The notes: generated by a model not told the origin, from the sequence alone. 64,000 nucleotides of DNA from JASGDN01 sp049840815 (GCA_049840815.1 JASGJI010000017.1:397944-461943); one strand, 5' to 3'; shown: positions 15,439 to 24,708, numbered from the stretch's first letter. Program-made: numbers and translations.

Positions 15439-18108
15439 TCAGACCGTCTCGCGCGTTGTCGGGACGAGTGCGCCCACCGGGGCAATGGTCGGTTGCGGCA
15501 CTTCGTCGGTCGTCGGGATGTTCGTGGTGCCCGCCGCCTCCGGCGATGTCGTGGTCGTGGCTGCGCTGCCGCAGCTCGCCCAGAGGCCGAGGCCCTGTGC
15601 CTTCGCGGCCGCCTCGCCGCCCATCAGCCAGCCACTGAACCGCGTGTTCGGCTCGGAGATGTTCGCCGCCGCCGCCCCTTCGCTCACGAGGAGAGCGGAG
15701 ACCAGCTGGTAGCGGCCGTCCTGCGTGGGGGCCCAGACATCGCGGACCCAGTTGCCGCGTGGGTCGACATTCGTGGACTGACGCTCGATGCGGACCGTCT
15801 GCCCGTCGACCAGCGCGGCGTTCGCGGCGGTCGCTTCGCTGGCGAAGCAGTCCGGGTCCGTGGGGGCCTGGATGCCGAGGTAACGCACAGGCTGGCGCAC
15901 ACCATCGACATCAACCACGATCGTCTCGCCATTCACGACTTCGACGACCTTGGCCTCGATGTAGTCGGGCACGGCGCTTTCGGCGGAATCCTGTGTGAAG
16001 AGCGATCCCGGATTCTGGAGCGAGCTGCTCAGGTCCATCGTCTGGTCGCCGATTTGCAGCACGAGCGATTGCGCGTTCAGTGGGGCCAGGAAGGTGAGCG
16101 CGACATCGTGCGATTCACCCGGCGCCCACAGGATGGCGTCCGTCGCCCCATAGGCTGGCGTCAGGCCGAGCAGACTGTTCACCCACGCATTGCCCTCGTC
16201 CAGCTGGAGTTCCTGACCGTCGGCGTAGACGCGGAACTGCGACATGTCGAAGACTTGGTTCTGGGTGCTGGTGTTCTGGGCGCTCAGGCGCAGGACGAGC
16301 CAGTTGCCGTACCCGGTCGCGGCGTTGATCTCCGGCAACTCCGGCACCGATTCGCCATAGGACGCGCCTTCGACGGCGAAGCGGAAGCCATCGGCGGCCA
16401 CCTGCTGGTCGGGCGTGCTGTCCGGCGAGACGCTTGCCGGTTGCGGCTCCAGCGTCGGCGTCGGGGAAGGGCCAACCGTCGGCTCCATGGTCGGAGTTGC
16501 CGTCTGCGTCGGCTCGACGGTCGCCGTGGGGGATGGGGATGCCGCTTCGGTCGGGATGACCGGCTCCGTGACCTCCTCGGTGGGAGCGATGGTTTCCGGC
16601 ACTGCCTGCGTCGGCTCGACGGCCTCTGTCGGCTCCTGCGTCGGCTCTGTCGCTTCCGTTGGCTCCTGCGTCGGCTCTTCCGTCGGGATCTCCACCGCGA
16701 CGGTCGGGGCAACGACTTCTTCCGTCACCGGGGCTTCGGTCGGCGCGGCAGGCTCCTCGGTGACCGGCGCTTCGGTCGCGAATGGGGCTTGCACCGAGGC
16801 GGTCGGGATCGGGCCAGAGGTGCCGCCGCGATCGTCCTTGATGTTGTCGCCGTTGCCGATTGTCGGCGTCAGCGTCGGGATCACGGCCGCAACGGTCTCC
16901 GTCGGGGCGATGGTTTCTGGCGCATCGAACTGGCCGACATCTGTCCCGTTCGGATCGTCGCCTTCGCCATGCCGGGCGATGCCGAGTTGCGTCTCGATGC
17001 CTGCTGGCAACGGGATATCGTGGCGTTCGATCTGGGTGCGCAGGTAGTCCCGACCGAGGAAGGTCGCGCCGCCCAGGAAGAGCACGATCACCGCCGCCCG
17101 CAACGTCCAGACCGCTGCCCGATGGCCGATTCCCGGCTTGGTCTGCATCGAGGAGATCGGCGCTATCGCATCATCGCGTATGGTGCGGCCATCGCTGCCC
17201 GTGCCCTGCGCCTGTGCGGCCCGGCTGACGGACGATGGCACCGGCGTCGGGACCGGGGCGGGGTTGGCGTAGGTGCGAGCCGGCTTCTGGTCGAGGTTCT
17301 GCGCGGTCCACGCCGCGATCGATCCGCTCGTGCCATCGGCGGCCTGCGTGCGCGTGGAGATCGGTTGGCGGTCGGACCGGCCGCGCTGCCCGCTCGTGGT
17401 GGCCCAGTTCGGAGTCACGCGGGATGCGAGCGGCGCTTCGCCGGTATCCGGGGAGAGGATTGCGGCCTCGGGACCTGGGGTCGGGGGCGTGGCAGGAACC
17501 GGCGGTGCTGGTATGGGCTGGGCGTTGGTCGATGCCACTGAGGATCGCCAGGTCGGGATCTCCAGCGGCAACGCGCTGCCCGCACGCTGTGGCGCGCGCG
17601 CCGTGGTGGTCGTGGGAGTGGCGGCGGATGGCGCGAAGCTCGCAGCGGGTGGCAGGGAGGGACGGGGAGCCTGGGTGACCGCAGGCGCGACCGGCTTGCC
17701 GGTCATGATGCTCACGAGTGACGCCGCAGCCCCTCGCCCGTCGCGCGCGCGCAGGGTGATGCGTTCGGCAGCCGCACCATCGCCCCCGGCCTCTACCTCG
17801 GCGCCTTCCGGCGTGATGAAGACACGGATACCGTTCTCCGCAAGCAGCTTCGCCTGGGGGCGAAGCCATGTGCGCGGGAACTCGATCACGATCTGGCCAC
17901 CGGAGACGAGCACCAGGCGCTTGCCGGTCAGGATGAGGCGGGCGGCGAGATCGTTCTCGTCGCCGACGATCTGGACTTGGCTTTCAACCTCGATGCCCTC
18001 TTGCTGGAGAGCCTTCCAGGCGGAACCGCGCGGGCGCCCGACTTCGGGCGGCACGAAACCGGATGGGGCCGCCATGGGCGATGGATGCGAATCTTCGTTG
18101 CGAGCCAC
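15439..18108 (-). CDS. Membrane-anchored protein with degenerate thermonuclease domain on a Pro/Thr stalk
   Basis: An 889-residue single-pass protein. The GTG at 18106-18108 was chosen for GAGGAGGG eight bases upstream. Domains in order are: a cytoplasmic beta-rich PH-like module (about 15-110); a Pro/Thr/Ala linker (to about 300); one transmembrane helix (AAVIVLFLGGATFLG); an extracellular stalk of PTEEPTQEPTEATEPTQ-type repeats (about 390-530); a beta-sandwich (DUF4352-like, GNWLVLRLSAQNTSTQNQVF); and a C-terminal SNase-like domain starting at VVEVVNGETIVVDVDG. The nuclease core keeps VRYLGI, but the acidic DTPE is replaced (QAPTDPDC) and the D-xx-GR arginine region reads DPRGNWVRD. Catalysis is therefore doubtful. 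It may bind rather than cut nucleic acid. Confidence 0.82.
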   Translation of the reverse strand: MARNEDSHPSPMAAPSGFVPPEVGRPRGSAWKALQQEGIEVESQVQIVGDENDLAARLILTGKRLVLVSGGQIVIEFPRTWLRPQAKLLAENGIRVFITPEGAEVEAGGDGAAAERITLRARDGRGAAASLVSIMTGKPVAPAVTQAPRPSLPPAASFAPSAATPTTTTARAPQRAGSALPLEIPTWRSSVASTNAQPIPAPPVPATPPTPGPEAAILSPDTGEAPLASRVTPNWATTSGQRGRSDRQPISTRTQAADGTSGSIAAWTAQNLDQKPARTYANPAPVPTPVPSSVSRAAQAQGTGSDGRTIRDDAIAPISSMQTKPGIGHRAAVWTLRAAVIVLFLGGATFLGRDYLRTQIERHDIPLPAGIETQLGIARHGEGDDPNGTDVGQFDAPETIAPTETVAAVIPTLTPTIGNGDNIKDDRGGTSGPIPTASVQAPFATEAPVTEEPAAPTEAPVTEEVVAPTVAVEIPTEEPTQEPTEATEPTQEPTEAVEPTQAVPETIAPTEEVTEPVIPTEAASPSPTATVEPTQTATPTMEPTVGPSPTPTLEPQPASVSPDSTPDQQVAADGFRFAVEGASYGESVPELPEINAATGYGNWLVLRLSAQNTSTQNQVFDMSQFRVYADGQELQLDEGNAWVNSLLGLTPAYGATDAILWAPGESHDVALTFLAPLNAQSLVLQIGDQTMDLSSSLQNPGSLFTQDSAESAVPDYIEAKVVEVVNGETIVVDVDGVRQPVRYLGIQAPTDPDCFASEATAANAALVDGQTVRIERQSTNVDPRGNWVRDVWAPTQDGRYQLVSALLVSEGAAAANISEPNTRFSGWLMGGEAAAKAQGLGLWASCGSAATTTTSPEAAGTTNIPTTDEVPQPTIAPVGALVPTTRETV

Positions 18109-18618
18109 TGCGTGGACCCTCCTCGCTGGTGGTTGCGGTGGCACGCCACGAACGGCGGCCTGAGCACCTGGGCGGGACGAATCGGGCGCTTTCGAGCGCA
18201 CCGATGCCTGAACGCCGGGAATGGAATCGGACCATTCTCCGGCGGAGCTGCGGGGAGCTCAGGTGCGGGAATGAATCGATACGTTGCCGTGATGCGACCG
18301 CCTGCTCGGATGCGGGCAGTCACATCGCGGACCCTCTCCGCCTGTCGTCTGGCATGACGCCAGAATGACCAGCCAAAGCGGAAGGTGTACGTACACTGTA
18401 GCATATGCTTGCCCGAATGGAAATGTCCGGCAGTGGCGGGGTTTTTGTGCCATTTCGGCACAGTGGGGGCATCGGGCGTTCGTAGTTATCCACAGGTGTC
18501 GCGAAGATATCCACACCTGCTGCTGGGGCACGGCGGATCGGCGACGCTGGCAATGACGCGTCACCGGAGGGTCGATCACCGCAACGAGGACACGGGAACG
18601 ATGGCGCCGACGGGGGAA
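18109..18618. promoter_or_regulatory. 510-base regulatory gap with a palindrome and two DnaA-box-like sites
   Basis: No gene is convincing here. GTGTACGTACAC (18385-18396) is a perfect 12-base palindrome followed at 18401 by GCATATGC. TTATCCACA (18486-18494) matches the DnaA-box consensus exactly, and ATATCCACA follows 20 bases later in the same orientation. CAGGTGT/ACACCTG (18493-18499 with 18513-18519) forms an inverted repeat over them. The stretch should hold the promoter of the minus-strand nuclease-like gene. No dnaA or dnaN lies nearby, so this is not read as oriC. Confidence 0.55.
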
Positions 18619-20154
18619 TCAGGGCTGCGCAGGTGGGGCCGGGGGAAGTTCCGCCGCGAGGATCGCCAGGTGGAGGCCGAGCCGCGCGTTCGGATCGTCC
18701 GGATCGAGATGGAGTACCTCGCGGATCTGACGCAAGCGATACGTCAGCGTGTTCCGGTGGATGGCCAGACGATCGGAGGTCGACCGCTGGGCGCCGCCAT
18801 GCTCGAGGTAGACCCGCAGCGTCTCCCGGAGCAGACCGCGCCGATCCTCCCGCAGGAGATCGCCGATCAACTGGTCGACGTAGCGGCTCAAGGACACCGA
18901 TCCCCAGCGGTCGAAGAGCAGGGCGTAGGCGCCAAGCACGGCATCGTCGTCGAACCGCAATTCTGGGCCGGTCAGGAGGTCTCGCTCGGCCAGTCCGGCG
19001 ATGAATCGGGCCTGGCGCGTGGCTTCGGGTAGCTGGCGGGGCGAGGTCATTGGCGCCGACATCGCGAGCCAGCTGCGTCCTCCCTGGGGCAAACTCGTGC
19101 GTGAGACGGTGGTTGCCGTGCGGGCGATCTGGCTGGTGACGATGCGAGTCGTGAAGCCATCCACCATTCCTGCATCGTGGATCGTGCCGAGGGCGGAGAG
19201 TCGCCGGTAGACCGTCTCCTCCGGGAGTTCCGCCGGATGCATCACGACGCGGAACTGCGCGCCGATCGGTAGCCCGGCGCGCAACGCCGCCGCCTCGATC
19301 GAGTTCGGATCGGAAGGAGCCTGCAACAGCAGGTCGTTCAGGACGCGCGTTCGGGCTGCGCCGCGCGGGGCCGTCGCATCGTCCTGGTCGAACGCGCGCT
19401 GGACGCCATCGACCACCTGCCGGACGACGAGGCGTCCGAGGGCCTGGTTGGCGGGAACGATCGGGCCAAACCAGAGCGCGCGATCGCCGCGGAGCGCGTG
19501 ATGGACCCAGGTTGGGTCGCCATGGCGAAGGGTGGCATGCGCGCCGTTGTGGCCGACGCGCGATGCCGGTGTGGTCAGCGATGTCGGGAGCGCTGGCGTA
19601 TCGTGATCGCGGGTGGAGAAGATGACCGTGCCGTTCTCAGTCGCGATGGTGATGCCGATCGCCAGTCGGTGGGAGATGGCCTCGATCAGTTCCGTTGGAC
19701 GGGCGTTGCGGGCCAGATACTCGGAGATGATGTGCTCCAGGTCGGCTCCGGTGCGCAGCAGGTCGCCGCGCTTCGAGGTCAGCAGGCGATTGATCTCGCT
19801 TTCGAGATCGCTGGTAATGCTGGCAACGGTCAGGACCGGGAGCGGGATGTCCAGCGTGGGATCGATCCGGATGTCGGTGAGTACCCCGGCGACCGGACGC
19901 CCGGCGAGCTCATGCAGCAGCATGCTGAACGGGACCCCGGATTCGATCACGACGCGCTGGGGGAGCAGGACGAGTTCGCCGCCACGGAGGGCCGGCAGCA
20001 TCGGGGCGCTCGCGCGGGCCGTCACCACCCATTCGACATCGTTGCTGAGGGGCTCGTCGCCGGACGCGCCATTGGAGAGCCCGTGCTGTGCGTGCAACTG
20101 CGGCTCCCAGGCCAGGAGGTCCTGCAGCGTGATCTCGCCACTCCGTGATGCCAT
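18619..20154 (-). CDS. PucR-family transcriptional regulator
   Basis: A 511-residue cytoplasmic regulator. The N-terminal PucR sensor-like domain (about 1-130, EITLQDLLAWEPQ to VAGVLTDIR) precedes a GGDEF-like central region (about 150-370). The C-terminal HTH_30 domain is clear (LLRETLRVYLEHGGAQRSTS, then AIHRNTLTYRLRQIREVLHL). PucR proteins control purine or amino-acid catabolism genes and often their divergent neighbour. The start follows AAGGATAGTGCGAGC. Upstream lies an inverted repeat TTGCAC-N8-GTGCAA (20328-20347) that could be the operator shared with the plus-strand ECF component. The effector is not known. Confidence 0.9.
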   Translation of the reverse strand: MASRSGEITLQDLLAWEPQLHAQHGLSNGASGDEPLSNDVEWVVTARASAPMLPALRGGELVLLPQRVVIESGVPFSMLLHELAGRPVAGVLTDIRIDPTLDIPLPVLTVASITSDLESEINRLLTSKRGDLLRTGADLEHIISEYLARNARPTELIEAISHRLAIGITIATENGTVIFSTRDHDTPALPTSLTTPASRVGHNGAHATLRHGDPTWVHHALRGDRALWFGPIVPANQALGRLVVRQVVDGVQRAFDQDDATAPRGAARTRVLNDLLLQAPSDPNSIEAAALRAGLPIGAQFRVVMHPAELPEETVYRRLSALGTIHDAGMVDGFTTRIVTSQIARTATTVSRTSLPQGGRSWLAMSAPMTSPRQLPEATRQARFIAGLAERDLLTGPELRFDDDAVLGAYALLFDRWGSVSLSRYVDQLIGDLLREDRRGLLRETLRVYLEHGGAQRSTSDRLAIHRNTLTYRLRQIREVLHLDPDDPNARLGLHLAILAAELPPAPPAQP

Positions 20155-20463
20155 GCTCGCACTATCCTTGGGTTACTGTGCATCATTAGCCGGTGCGACA
20201 GCCGGGCCGTGTCCGATGCGGCGTCATGCAGTTTGCCTAAAATGCCCGCACGGGGGATTCCTCCCATGCTCGTACCGACGATCCTAGCAGACCGAAACCC
20301 CTACGGTATATGGGCTTGATGGATACCTTGCACGATGAATTGTGCAACGTGCACGGGTCATGTGCGGGTGAATTGGACGATTGGGGCTGGTGCGCTCGGT
20401 TGGGGCAGGACGTGCTGAGGTTGGGCAAGATGGCCAGGTTCGGAGAAGGATGATCGCGGCGAT
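20155..20463. promoter_or_regulatory. Divergent promoter region with a TTGCAC-N8-GTGCAA palindrome
   Basis: The gap between pucR-like (minus) and the ECF S component (plus) carries the perfect inverted repeat TTGCAC (20328-20333) / GTGCAA (20342-20347). A second GTGCAC follows at 20349. A TATA-like step (ggtatatggg, near 20306) is also present. I looked for a vitamin riboswitch and saw none. Confidence 0.55.
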
Positions 20464-21360
20464 ATGAGACGACGGGGCACGCGGGATGGCATGACCGGAG
20501 CAGTGGCACCCGCCAGCGGATGGCTGGCCGCCAGACTGGTCGTGCTTGTGGCGAGCGTCGTGGGGCTGGCCGGGTTCTTCACTCCGTTCTTGCTGCCGCT
20601 CGCCCAAGGGGATGATGCCTCGGGGGCGGCGCACGCGGGCGACGCGCCGATCCTCTTCGCCGTGCTGACCTGCCTCAGCCTGGTAGCGATGCTGGTGGTG
20701 GTCTCCGACGAGGCGAACGGTGTTGGCCGGGCGAAGACGGTGGCGCTGCTTGGCGTGCTGGTGGCGATCGACGCAAGTCTGCGCCTCCTGCCGAGTATGT
20801 TGGGAGCGTCGCCGATTTTCCTGCTCATCATCCTCGTCGGAGCGGTGTTCGGGTCCACGATGGGCTTCCAGATGGGGACGATGACGCTGCTGCTCTCGGC
20901 GTTGCTGACGGGCGGGATTGGTCCGTGGCTGCCCTTCCAGATGATCGTTTCCGGGTGGATCGGAATGACTGCTGGGTGGCTGCCCCGATTCCGCTCAGAG
21001 CGGATGCGAATCGGGGCCTTGACCGTCTTCGGGGCGGCCTGGGGATTGACCTTCGGGATGCTGATGAACCTCTGGTTCTGGCCGTTCTCCGCGCCGGGGG
21101 TGGAGGCCGACGTTGGGCTGTACTGGACTCCCGGCCTCTCCTTCGTGGAGACCGTGGAGCGGTACGCGCGGTTCTACGTCGTGACGTCGCTGCCGTTCGA
21201 TGCCTTCCGCGCGATCGGGAACGTGGTGCTGATGCTGGCGTTGGGGCCGGCGGTGATCCGCCTGCTGGAGCGCTATTGCCTTCGCTTCAGCTGGGCGCCG
21301 TGGGAGGAAGCGGCTCCATCTGGTCCGCCGGATGCCCTGGGGCAGCCATCTGGTCGCTGA
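20464..21360 (+). CDS. ECF-type transporter S component (substrate-specific membrane protein)
   Basis: A 298-residue membrane protein with about six to seven helices, among them LVVLVASVVGLAGFFTPFLL, VALLGVLVAIDASLRLL, PIFLLIILVGAVFGSTMGFQ, LLLSALLTGGIGPWLPFQMI and WIGMTAGWLP. The helix with 'GAVFGSTMGFQMGTMTLLLSALLTGGIGPWLPFQM' spacing is the mark of ECF S components of the CbrT/MtsA-like group. The AT-module (EcfA/EcfT) is not in the window, so it must be shared. It is divergent from a PucR-type regulator, which suggests a purine- or pyrimidine-related vitamin or base substrate (inference). The start at 20464 has GGAGAAGGA upstream. Confidence 0.83.
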   Translation: MRRRGTRDGMTGAVAPASGWLAARLVVLVASVVGLAGFFTPFLLPLAQGDDASGAAHAGDAPILFAVLTCLSLVAMLVVVSDEANGVGRAKTVALLGVLVAIDASLRLLPSMLGASPIFLLIILVGAVFGSTMGFQMGTMTLLLSALLTGGIGPWLPFQMIVSGWIGMTAGWLPRFRSERMRIGALTVFGAAWGLTFGMLMNLWFWPFSAPGVEADVGLYWTPGLSFVETVERYARFYVVTSLPFDAFRAIGNVVLMLALGPAVIRLLERYCLRFSWAPWEEAAPSGPPDALGQPSGR

Positions 21361-21363
21361 CAC

Positions 21364-22191
21364 TCACGGGCGAGGTGGACCCTGCCGGATGCGTGCCCGC
21401 AGCGACTCGACATCATTCGGGGATTCCCATCGCGACTCGATCCACCATGTGACGCCGGCGTCGGCATAGGGCGCGAGCTGGGCGATTGCGCCGTCGCGGT
21501 CGTCACCGGACGTGACGCCTTCGAGGATCACATCATACGGATCGGCCCCATCCCGGTGCTCGTGGACCCAGGCGAGAATCTCCCGCACCTGATCCGGCGT
21601 CGGTGGATCGACGCTGCCCTGGAGCGCGAGCAGGAGGCCATCCCAGCGGGCGGCGCGCGTCATTGACCTCACGCTTGGCCATGCGCCGACGACCCAGACC
21701 GGGATGCGGGGCTGCTGGACTGGCCTGGGCAGGAATGACACGCCGTCCACCTGATAGTGGGTGCCGGAGAAGGTGACCGGTTCGCCCGTCCAGGCGGCAT
21801 CGAGGATCGCGAGGGATTCGTCCAGGAGCCCGGCGCGCGTGCGACGGTCGTTCACTTCGGGATGGACTTTCGAAAATCCGGCATCGTCCAGTGCGCCGAG
21901 TCCAACGGGGAGGACCAGCCGCCCGTTCGAAAGGTGATCGACGGTGATCGTCTCCCTGGCGACCTTCCACGGCCGGCGGCGCGAGAGGGGAAAGATCATC
22001 GCGCCGAGGGTGATGGTGCTCGTTTGCATGGCGACCGCGCCGAGCAACGTCCACGGATCGTGGGACATGCCATCGGCAACCGCGATCCCATCCCAGGTGA
22101 AGAAGCCGTCCCACCCCGCCTGCTCCAACTCCCGCGCGAGGCCGACCGCCTCCAGCGGCGTGCCTGACGAAACGACGAATCCATACTTCAT
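21364..22191 (-). CDS. LLM-class flavin-dependent oxidoreductase
   Basis: A 275-residue luciferase-like monooxygenase (ATG 22189-22191 behind GGAGG). The TIM-barrel starts MKYGFVVSSGTPLEAVGLAR. The F420/FMN-dependent family marks are AQTSTITLGAMIFPLSRRRPWKVARETITVDHLSNGRL in pieces around residues 55-95, and PRPVQQPRIPVWVVGAWP near residue 165. It is shorter than bacterial luciferase (about 330), as usual for these reductases. The cofactor (FMN or F420) cannot be fixed from sequence. It is convergent with the ECF S component, four bases away. Confidence 0.9.
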   Translation of the reverse strand: MKYGFVVSSGTPLEAVGLARELEQAGWDGFFTWDGIAVADGMSHDPWTLLGAVAMQTSTITLGAMIFPLSRRRPWKVARETITVDHLSNGRLVLPVGLGALDDAGFSKVHPEVNDRRTRAGLLDESLAILDAAWTGEPVTFSGTHYQVDGVSFLPRPVQQPRIPVWVVGAWPSVRSMTRAARWDGLLLALQGSVDPPTPDQVREILAWVHEHRDGADPYDVILEGVTSGDDRDGAIAQLAPYADAGVTWWIESRWESPNDVESLRARIRQGPPRP

Positions 22192-22276
22192 GGTGCATCC
22201 TCCATGCTGGATCGGCGGTTGGGATTGGAACTGATGTTCGTATCGAAAGTCTACCACATGGTGATCGTCTGATACC

Positions 22277-22299
22277 CTGATCGACCTCGTGTCGATCAG
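22277..22299. promoter_or_regulatory. Short palindrome upstream of the LLM oxidoreductase
   Basis: CTGATCGAC (22277-22285) and GTCGATCAG (22291-22299) form a perfect 9-bp inverted repeat with a 5-base spacer. It lies about 86 bases before the oxidoreductase start, so it could be an operator. Confidence 0.4.
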
Positions 22300-22354
22300 T
22301 GCGTCGGCACTCGGTCTACCCGGATTCGGGATGAATCGCGCAGGAGACAGAACG

Positions 22355-22385
22355 AGAGAGGTGTCCCGCTGAGGGACACCTCTCT
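22355..22385. terminator. Terminator after the VOC gene
   Basis: AGAGAGGTGTCCC (22355-22367) and its complement (22373-22385) form a 13-bp perfect stem with a 5-base loop, just beyond the VOC stop at 22408 on the minus strand. Confidence 0.7.
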
Positions 22386-22407
22386 CTGGGAGTGCCAGTG
22401 GTCGATG

Positions 22408-22866
22408 TTACAGCCCGAGCGAGGCCGGGTCCGGGATCACCGGCTCGCGACCGTCCGCAACCGCCTTCTGCGGCGAGATCGGCGAGAGCTGCATCAGCTC
22501 GATCGCGTTGCCGTCCGGGTCCTTGAACCACGCCTGCGTGTTGGCGTCGAGGCCGACTTTCGGCTCGACATCAATGGTGACGCCCTTGCCGCGCAAGACC
22601 TCGATGTCATTCACCAGGTCGTCGCTGACGAGGCAGATGTGCTTGAAGCTCTGCGCCTTCGTCTCCGCCCGAGTCTCGGCGGCGGGTCCGCCGGGGAAGA
22701 GCTCGATGAAGCGGTCGCCGGAGATGTGGCAGTAGACGAGGATGACCGAGCCATCGTCGCGGGTGAGGCGGAACGCCTCCTTGATGCCCAGCAACTCGTA
22801 GAACGCGAGTGAGGCGTCGAGGTCGTTGCAGCCGAGCGCGAGGTGCCCGAGGTCGGTGATGGCCAT
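22408..22866 (-). CDS. VOC-family (glyoxalase I-like) metalloenzyme
   Basis: A 152-residue protein starting at ATG 22864-22866. Two VOC repeats are present: the first opens DLGHLALGCNDLDASLAFYE, with the metal-ligand His. HISGDRFIELFPGG supplies a Glu, the second repeat has SFKHICLVSDDL with His, and WFKDPDGNAIELMQL has the closing Glu. This H-E-H-E layout is that of lactoylglutathione lyase or fosfomycin-resistance-type proteins and predicts one divalent metal per site. The substrate cannot be read. It is a single-gene unit with its own terminator. Confidence 0.9.
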   Translation of the reverse strand: MAITDLGHLALGCNDLDASLAFYELLGIKEAFRLTRDDGSVILVYCHISGDRFIELFPGGPAAETRAETKAQSFKHICLVSDDLVNDIEVLRGKGVTIDVEPKVGLDANTQAWFKDPDGNAIELMQLSPISPQKAVADGREPVIPDPASLGL

Positions 22867-22978
22867 GGTGCGTCTCCCTGATGAAGCGTCGCGGAAGGAT
22901 CGTACTGACGAGGCCAGCGCATTGTCGCCCGGAGCGGCCCATCTGTCACCGGGGCGCTCCCTGCCCGGTTGGCGGATG

Positions 22979-24568
22979 CTACTGCCGCATGTCTGCGGCA
23001 TCGTCCGCGCCGTTCTTCTCCTCGAACCAGTGCCGCCAGAGTGGGGCCATGTCCTCCCCCGATGCCTTCGAGAAGGCATCCCGCATGTCGTCCGGCTGGG
23101 CAACGTGGAAGGCAAAGGTATTGATGTAGTCGCGGAGACCCTGCATGAAGGTGCTCTCGCCCATCTGGTCGTAGATCGCGTTGAATCCGACCGGGGCTTT
23201 CGCGTAGGCGGCCCATGCATAGGCGTAGCCGGAGGAGAAGTCGTCCGTCGGGGTATCCACGATCTGGTCCCCACCCGAGAGCGAGACCGAGATGAAGACG
23301 TCGCGTGCGGCTCCCGCGAACATCGCGCCACCCGCCGCGCCGCCATATTCATGGGTGAAATAGACGCGGCTGGAGAGGAAGTTCGTGATGCCCTCATCGG
23401 TGAAGGCGTGAAGGTACTGGTTGTTGCCGACCAGCCCGTAGAACCATTGATGAACGACCTCATGGGCAATGGTGAAATCGAAGTCGTTCGGGGTGCTCAG
23501 ATCCTGGTTCGGACCGTAGTACGACTGCGCGATGTAGATCATCTGGGGGAACTCGACGCCCGCCGCGCCATACAGTTCGACTGGCACCACATCAAACGAG
23601 GCGTAGGGATACGGCACCAGCAGCTCATTGAAGAGGGAGATGGCCTGCGCCGCGTAGGTGAGGGCGGCTTCGCCGGACCGCTCGTCGCCCGCGTTGAACC
23701 ACGACGTGATCGTGGTGCCATCCACCACCTGCGAGACGGACTGGAAATCCTCGTCCGCCACCATGGTGAAATCGCGGACCGGCCCGGTCTCGAACTGCCA
23801 CGTTCGGCGGCCGTCCGCCACGGTCGAGGTGTCCACCGGGTCGCCGGTGCTGGCGATCTGCCAATCTTCCGGCGCGGTGACGGTGACGTGGTATTGCGAT
23901 GTGGTGCTGAAGACGGGATCGCCGTTCTGGCTTGGCGGGTCAAGCTCGAAGCCGTTCGCCGGATCCCAGCCCGCGATGATCGGATACCACATCGCCATCG
24001 CCCAGGTGCCGGTGTCCGCATCCACATTCAACATGCCGTACTGGTCGGAGCTGTCGAGCGGGACGAGCACGGTGAACGCCATCGCCACCGTTACCGTTTC
24101 CTCCGGCGCGAGCGGTGCGGACAATGGCACGGTGAGCAGGGAGTTGTCGATGGTCAGGGTGGCGTTGGCCGCCTCGCCATCGACCGTGATGTCGTCGGCG
24201 ACAATCGTGTCGATTTCGCCGCCATTCGCATAGAGGCGGAAGGGGAGCGTATCGAGGGTGGTGCCGGTTTCGTTGACGTAATCTACCGAGAGGTGTCCTG
24301 CGATCGTTCGCGTCTCCGCCTCAATGTCAGCGGTGATGGTATAGGTCGTCACGTGGTCCGGGATCAGGCCCGCAACCCACGCGCGCTGATCCTCCTTGAT
24401 CCCGGCCAGGCGGGGATCATTCGCCAGCGATATCGGTGATGCGCCCGGTGTCGCCGGAGCCATCTGGGCTGCCGCTCGGGATGCGGGCAGCATGACGACC
24501 AGAAGCGCCAGAAGGAGGGGGGCGACGGCGCGGAAGGCGTTCGTCGTTCGCGGAGCGTGGACGGACAT
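22979..24568 (-). CDS. Secreted M1-family zinc metallopeptidase
   Basis: A 529-residue exported protease. A signal peptide (AFRAVAPLLLALLVVMLPASRAAA) is followed by a short ATPGASP spacer. The zinc site HExxH is HEVVHQWFY with a downstream Glu in DEGITNFLSS, 18 residues on, as expected for gluzincins. The usual GxMEN exopeptidase motif is changed to GVEFPQM, so the substrate N-terminus recognition may differ from classical aminopeptidases. The C-terminal helical part (AYAKAPVGFNAIYDQMGES) fits the family. It probably acts outside the cell. Confidence 0.92.
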   Translation of the reverse strand: MSVHAPRTTNAFRAVAPLLLALLVVMLPASRAAAQMAPATPGASPISLANDPRLAGIKEDQRAWVAGLIPDHVTTYTITADIEAETRTIAGHLSVDYVNETGTTLDTLPFRLYANGGEIDTIVADDITVDGEAANATLTIDNSLLTVPLSAPLAPEETVTVAMAFTVLVPLDSSDQYGMLNVDADTGTWAMAMWYPIIAGWDPANGFELDPPSQNGDPVFSTTSQYHVTVTAPEDWQIASTGDPVDTSTVADGRRTWQFETGPVRDFTMVADEDFQSVSQVVDGTTITSWFNAGDERSGEAALTYAAQAISLFNELLVPYPYASFDVVPVELYGAAGVEFPQMIYIAQSYYGPNQDLSTPNDFDFTIAHEVVHQWFYGLVGNNQYLHAFTDEGITNFLSSRVYFTHEYGGAAGGAMFAGAARDVFISVSLSGGDQIVDTPTDDFSSGYAYAWAAYAKAPVGFNAIYDQMGESTFMQGLRDYINTFAFHVAQPDDMRDAFSKASGEDMAPLWRHWFEEKNGADDAADMRQ

Positions 24569-24708
24569 CGAATCTCCCGGTATGGCGGCCTGGTGCGGCT
24601 GCTACAATCGGCGAACGTTCAGCGGGGACCATGCTTCCGCTTCTGCGTTCATTGTACGTGTCGTCGCTCGAGGGGTGATTCCTCCGTTCGGAGGATCTGG
24701 GCCATGAG

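Noticed and set aside
16500..16760. CRISPR-like repeats from the regularly spaced GTCGGCTC words
   Set aside because: They are codon repeats of the Pro/Thr stalk (PTEEPTQEP units) inside an open frame, with no spacer structure.
18486..18514. Replication origin from the DnaA boxes
   Set aside because: Only two boxes, no AT-rich unwinding stretch, and no dnaA, dnaN or gyr genes nearby.
20155..20463. Vitamin riboswitch before the ECF S component
   Set aside because: No conserved TPP, cobalamin or folate riboswitch core could be found by eye.
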